The position numbers were made by a program, and so were the translations under genes. Of a stretch of DNA of 7,504 nt, positions 6,210 through 7,504 are shown one piece after another (within the stretch, counting starts at the first letter, position 1; every line of letters starts with the position of its first letter). This stretch comes from Candidatus Thorarchaeota archaeon (GTDB lineage: Archaea > Asgardarchaeota > Thorarchaeia > Thorarchaeales > Thorarchaeaceae): assembly GCA_030642465.1 (NCBI GenBank), contig DAOWNS010000084.1, forward strand, positions 1 through 7,504. Reading direction: 5' to 3'. Below the pieces are notes generated by a model. The model saw only the letters and a program-made list of their open reading frames with translations. It was not told the origin of the DNA and made no database searches.

Positions 6210-6217
6210 TACTGAAC

Positions 6218-6697
6218 TTGTCAGAAGCTGTGGAAGCCCCCCACGAAAGGACTCTCATCGCGAACCTCACACCTAGGTTGCGAGTAAAGCTGATACGATT
6301 CAAGATGCTTGAGGTAGAGAGTCAGAGAGAAGTCATTGTCAAGAGCACCGGCAGGATGCACCGAGTTGCAGAAGTGCGGGTCGCAGATGAATCTGCAAAG
6401 ATCCTGCTAACCATCTGGGATAATGACATTGAATTGATTGAGACAGGTAAGAGCTATGTCATCAGAAACGGATATGTCAATGAGTTCAGTTACAGAATGA
6501 GGTTGACGAGGGGTCAATTCGGTGAGCTACTGCTCTCCGAAACTCCGGTTGAAACTGTGAACGACAGTTGTGATATGAGCAAGCCATTTGCAGGAAAGAA
6601 ACCCAAGAAGAAACGAGAGAGGTCAGAAAAGGGGAGGACCTTCCGAGGAACTCAGAAACGGGAATCTCGCGGGTATTGCTCATGGAAGAGCTTTTGA
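6218..6697 (+). CDS. OB-fold single-stranded DNA-binding protein (RPA/SOSS-B type)
   Basis: This 159-residue protein has a single OB-fold at about 15-110. Recognisable elements are KLIRFKMLEVES (24-35), AEVRVADESAKILLTIWDND (51-70), ETGKSYVIRNGYVNEF (75-90) and RLTRGQFGELLLS (95-107). This is the pattern of archaeal and eukaryotic single-OB ssDNA-binding proteins related to human hSSB1. Trp67 sits in the strand where aromatic residues often stack on bases. Residues 121-151 form a low-complexity tail rich in Lys and Arg, unlike the acidic tail of bacterial SSB. It probably protects ssDNA during replication or repair; RNA binding is also possible. The start is TTG at 6218, because no ATG or GTG lies in frame upstream before a stop at 6179. 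A GTG at 6230 is the next alternative. The following kinase gene starts 41 bp downstream on the same strand, so they are probably co-transcribed. Confidence 0.82.
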   Translation: MSEAVEAPHERTLIANLTPRLRVKLIRFKMLEVESQREVIVKSTGRMHRVAEVRVADESAKILLTIWDNDIELIETGKSYVIRNGYVNEFSYRMRLTRGQFGELLLSETPVETVNDSCDMSKPFAGKKPKKKRERSEKGRTFRGTQKRESRGYCSWKSF

Positions 6698-6723
6698 GGT
6701 GGTTCTTGATTCAATAGGACCAA

Positions 6724-6729
6724 GAGGAG
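6724..6729 (+). promoter_or_regulatory. Shine-Dalgarno sequence for the 2-phosphoglycerate kinase gene
   Basis: GAGGAG lies nine bases before TTG 6739. The in-frame stop at 6715-6717 limits how far upstream the start can be, and no ATG or GTG lies between that stop and the TTG. Confidence 0.65.
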
Positions 6730-6738
6730 CGAACTTCT

Positions 6739-7504
6739 TTGAATATCGATGTCGAGGGACATTCAATTCCATACCCTTGGGTTGTGCTTCGAGGCCGACT
6801 AAGATTGAGCGGTGTGAATCCTTGGGATGTTGAGAGAATCGTTGCTAATGCGGCTCATACTTTCAGAAAGCAAGAAACTGTTACAGAGTATGACTTGGTT
6901 CAAGCTTGTAGAAGCAAGATACCGCCAAAAGACCTCATTGTGCAGCATAGCTTCGATGTCCTCACCGAGTATGAACGATTGAGAAGAGAGAGAATAGGTC
7001 CACCACCTGTAGTACTTGTCTTGGAAGGAGCCTCAGGAACTGGAAAGTCAATGCTAGCCCTCAATATGATTTCCAATATGGCGGCAACTCGTGTCATCGG
7101 CACAGATACGATAAGGCAAATCCTCAGGGATTTTAGACCAAAAGAAACAAACCCTGAACTCCATTGTCACACATACCAGGCGCACACTCATAGGCAGACC
7201 GGCCCTGAGAATCTGAACCCCGTCGTGAGAGGCTATCTAGCCCAATGTGAGCTAATCTGCCCTCACGTGCAGAGGATGGTGCAACGCGTAGTCGCCGAAG
7301 GTGCTGATACTATTATTGAAGGAGTACATATTCTTCCAGGGGACCTTCACGATATTTGCCCAAGCGTTTTAGAGGTGCTAATCAATCCTGAGCCCAAAGT
7401 TCACAAAGAGATGTTCATCTCGAAGCACCTGACAAGCAAACTGAGGACTGTGTCTGATAATGAGAGTGACAGGCTCAAAGAGTTTCGTGCCGCACGATCA
7501 ATTC
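6739..7504 (+). CDS. pgk2: 2-phosphoglycerate kinase-like P-loop kinase (partial, runs off the right edge)
   Basis: The frame is open from TTG 6739 to the window end, 255 codons. Residues 10-85 form a helical N-terminal region with GVNPWDVERIV (25-35), like the ATP-cone-type domain at the front of archaeal 2-phosphoglycerate kinases. The kinase domain starts at about 90: VVLVLEGASGTGKS has the Walker A motif at 97-104, followed by RVIGTDTIRQILR (118-130), LHCHTYQAH (141-149) and TIIEGVHILPG (191-201). GTDTIR and EGVH after the P-loop are typical of this family. The enzyme phosphorylates 2-phosphoglycerate with ATP to 2,3-bisphosphoglycerate, a step towards cyclic 2,3-diphosphoglycerate in some methanogens. 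In non-methanogens its role is less clear. The family's usual length is about 300 residues, so the C-terminal part is missing here. The start follows a GAGGAG nine bases upstream. The TAG at 6715 closes the frame ahead, so no longer start is possible. Confidence 0.85.
   Translation, partial: MNIDVEGHSIPYPWVVLRGRLRLSGVNPWDVERIVANAAHTFRKQETVTEYDLVQACRSKIPPKDLIVQHSFDVLTEYERLRRERIGPPPVVLVLEGASGTGKSMLALNMISNMAATRVIGTDTIRQILRDFRPKETNPELHCHTYQAHTHRQTGPENLNPVVRGYLAQCELICPHVQRMVQRVVAEGADTIIEGVHILPGDLHDICPSVLEVLINPEPKVHKEMFISKHLTSKLRTVSDNESDRLKEFRAARSI

Larger units (their letters stand above)
6031..6217. other. Divergent intergenic region between the hdr operon and the ssDNA-binding protein gene
   Basis: These 187 bases separate two diverging transcription units and should hold both promoters. 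I see a plausible TATA element for the minus strand (6071-6079), a CAGGG/CCCTG inverted repeat (6114-6130) and a four-codon micro-ORF on the plus strand (6201-6215). No convincing plus-strand TATA box is visible. The A/T-rich tract near 6143-6156 is the nearest candidate and is weak. Confidence 0.6.

Noticed and set aside
6550..6738. Possible upstream extension of the kinase through the TAG at 6715-6717 (read-through or pyrrolysine).
   Set aside because: The upstream stretch overlaps the OB-fold protein tail in another frame and looks unlike the kinase family. A good Shine-Dalgarno and TTG lie after the TAG.
1..7504. tRNA or rRNA genes, CRISPR arrays, insertion sequences and attachment sites.
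   Set aside because: No cloverleaf-like arms, regularly spaced direct repeats, transposase motifs or long terminal inverted repeats were seen. Nearly all of the window is explained by coding genes.

Overview
The window looks archaeal. The genes sit in tight operons with strong GGAGGTG-type ribosome-binding sites, and the proteins are of archaeal families: heterodisulfide reductase subunits, an RPA/SOSS-B-type single-stranded DNA-binding OB-fold protein, and a 2-phosphoglycerate kinase. The combination, including an Hdr cluster with no methyl-CoM reductase gene in view, suggests an anaerobic archaeon, perhaps an Asgard lineage such as Thorarchaeia. That placement is an inference from gene content, not something the sequence proves.

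Positions 1-6030, minus strand: one operon of at least six genes, transcribed right to left. In order of transcription they are hdrC (6030-5488), hdrB (5495-4593), a short HdrA-like flavoprotein (4592-3327), an HdrA-MvhD fusion (3326-1362), a ferredoxin-MvhD protein with an internally duplicated ferredoxin motif (1369-455), and the N-terminal domain of a third HdrA-type protein that runs off the left edge (453-1). Neighbouring genes abut or overlap (8-bp overlap, TAGATG, TAGATG, 8-bp overlap, 1-bp gap), and each internal gene has its own Shine-Dalgarno sequence.

The operon most likely encodes a soluble, multi-cluster flavin-containing electron-transfer complex. HdrB and HdrC form the disulfide-reducing module with two non-cubane and two cubane [4Fe-4S] clusters. 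The HdrA-like proteins supply flavin and a ferredoxin relay. The two MvhD-like modules are [2Fe-2S] docking domains that in relatives take electrons from a hydrogenase, formate dehydrogenase or F420-dependent partner. No such partner is encoded here. The short HdrA plus the HdrA-MvhD fusion resemble the QmoA/QmoB pair of sulfate reducers, but are combined with HdrBC rather than QmoC.

Positions 6031-6217: divergent intergenic region with a plausible TATA element for the hdr operon and a small inverted repeat.

Positions 6218-7504, plus strand: two genes, apparently co-transcribed, both using TTG starts behind Shine-Dalgarno sequences. They encode an OB-fold single-stranded DNA-binding protein with a strongly basic tail and a 2-phosphoglycerate kinase-like P-loop kinase that continues past the right edge. 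No RNA genes, CRISPR arrays, insertion sequences or transposases were seen.
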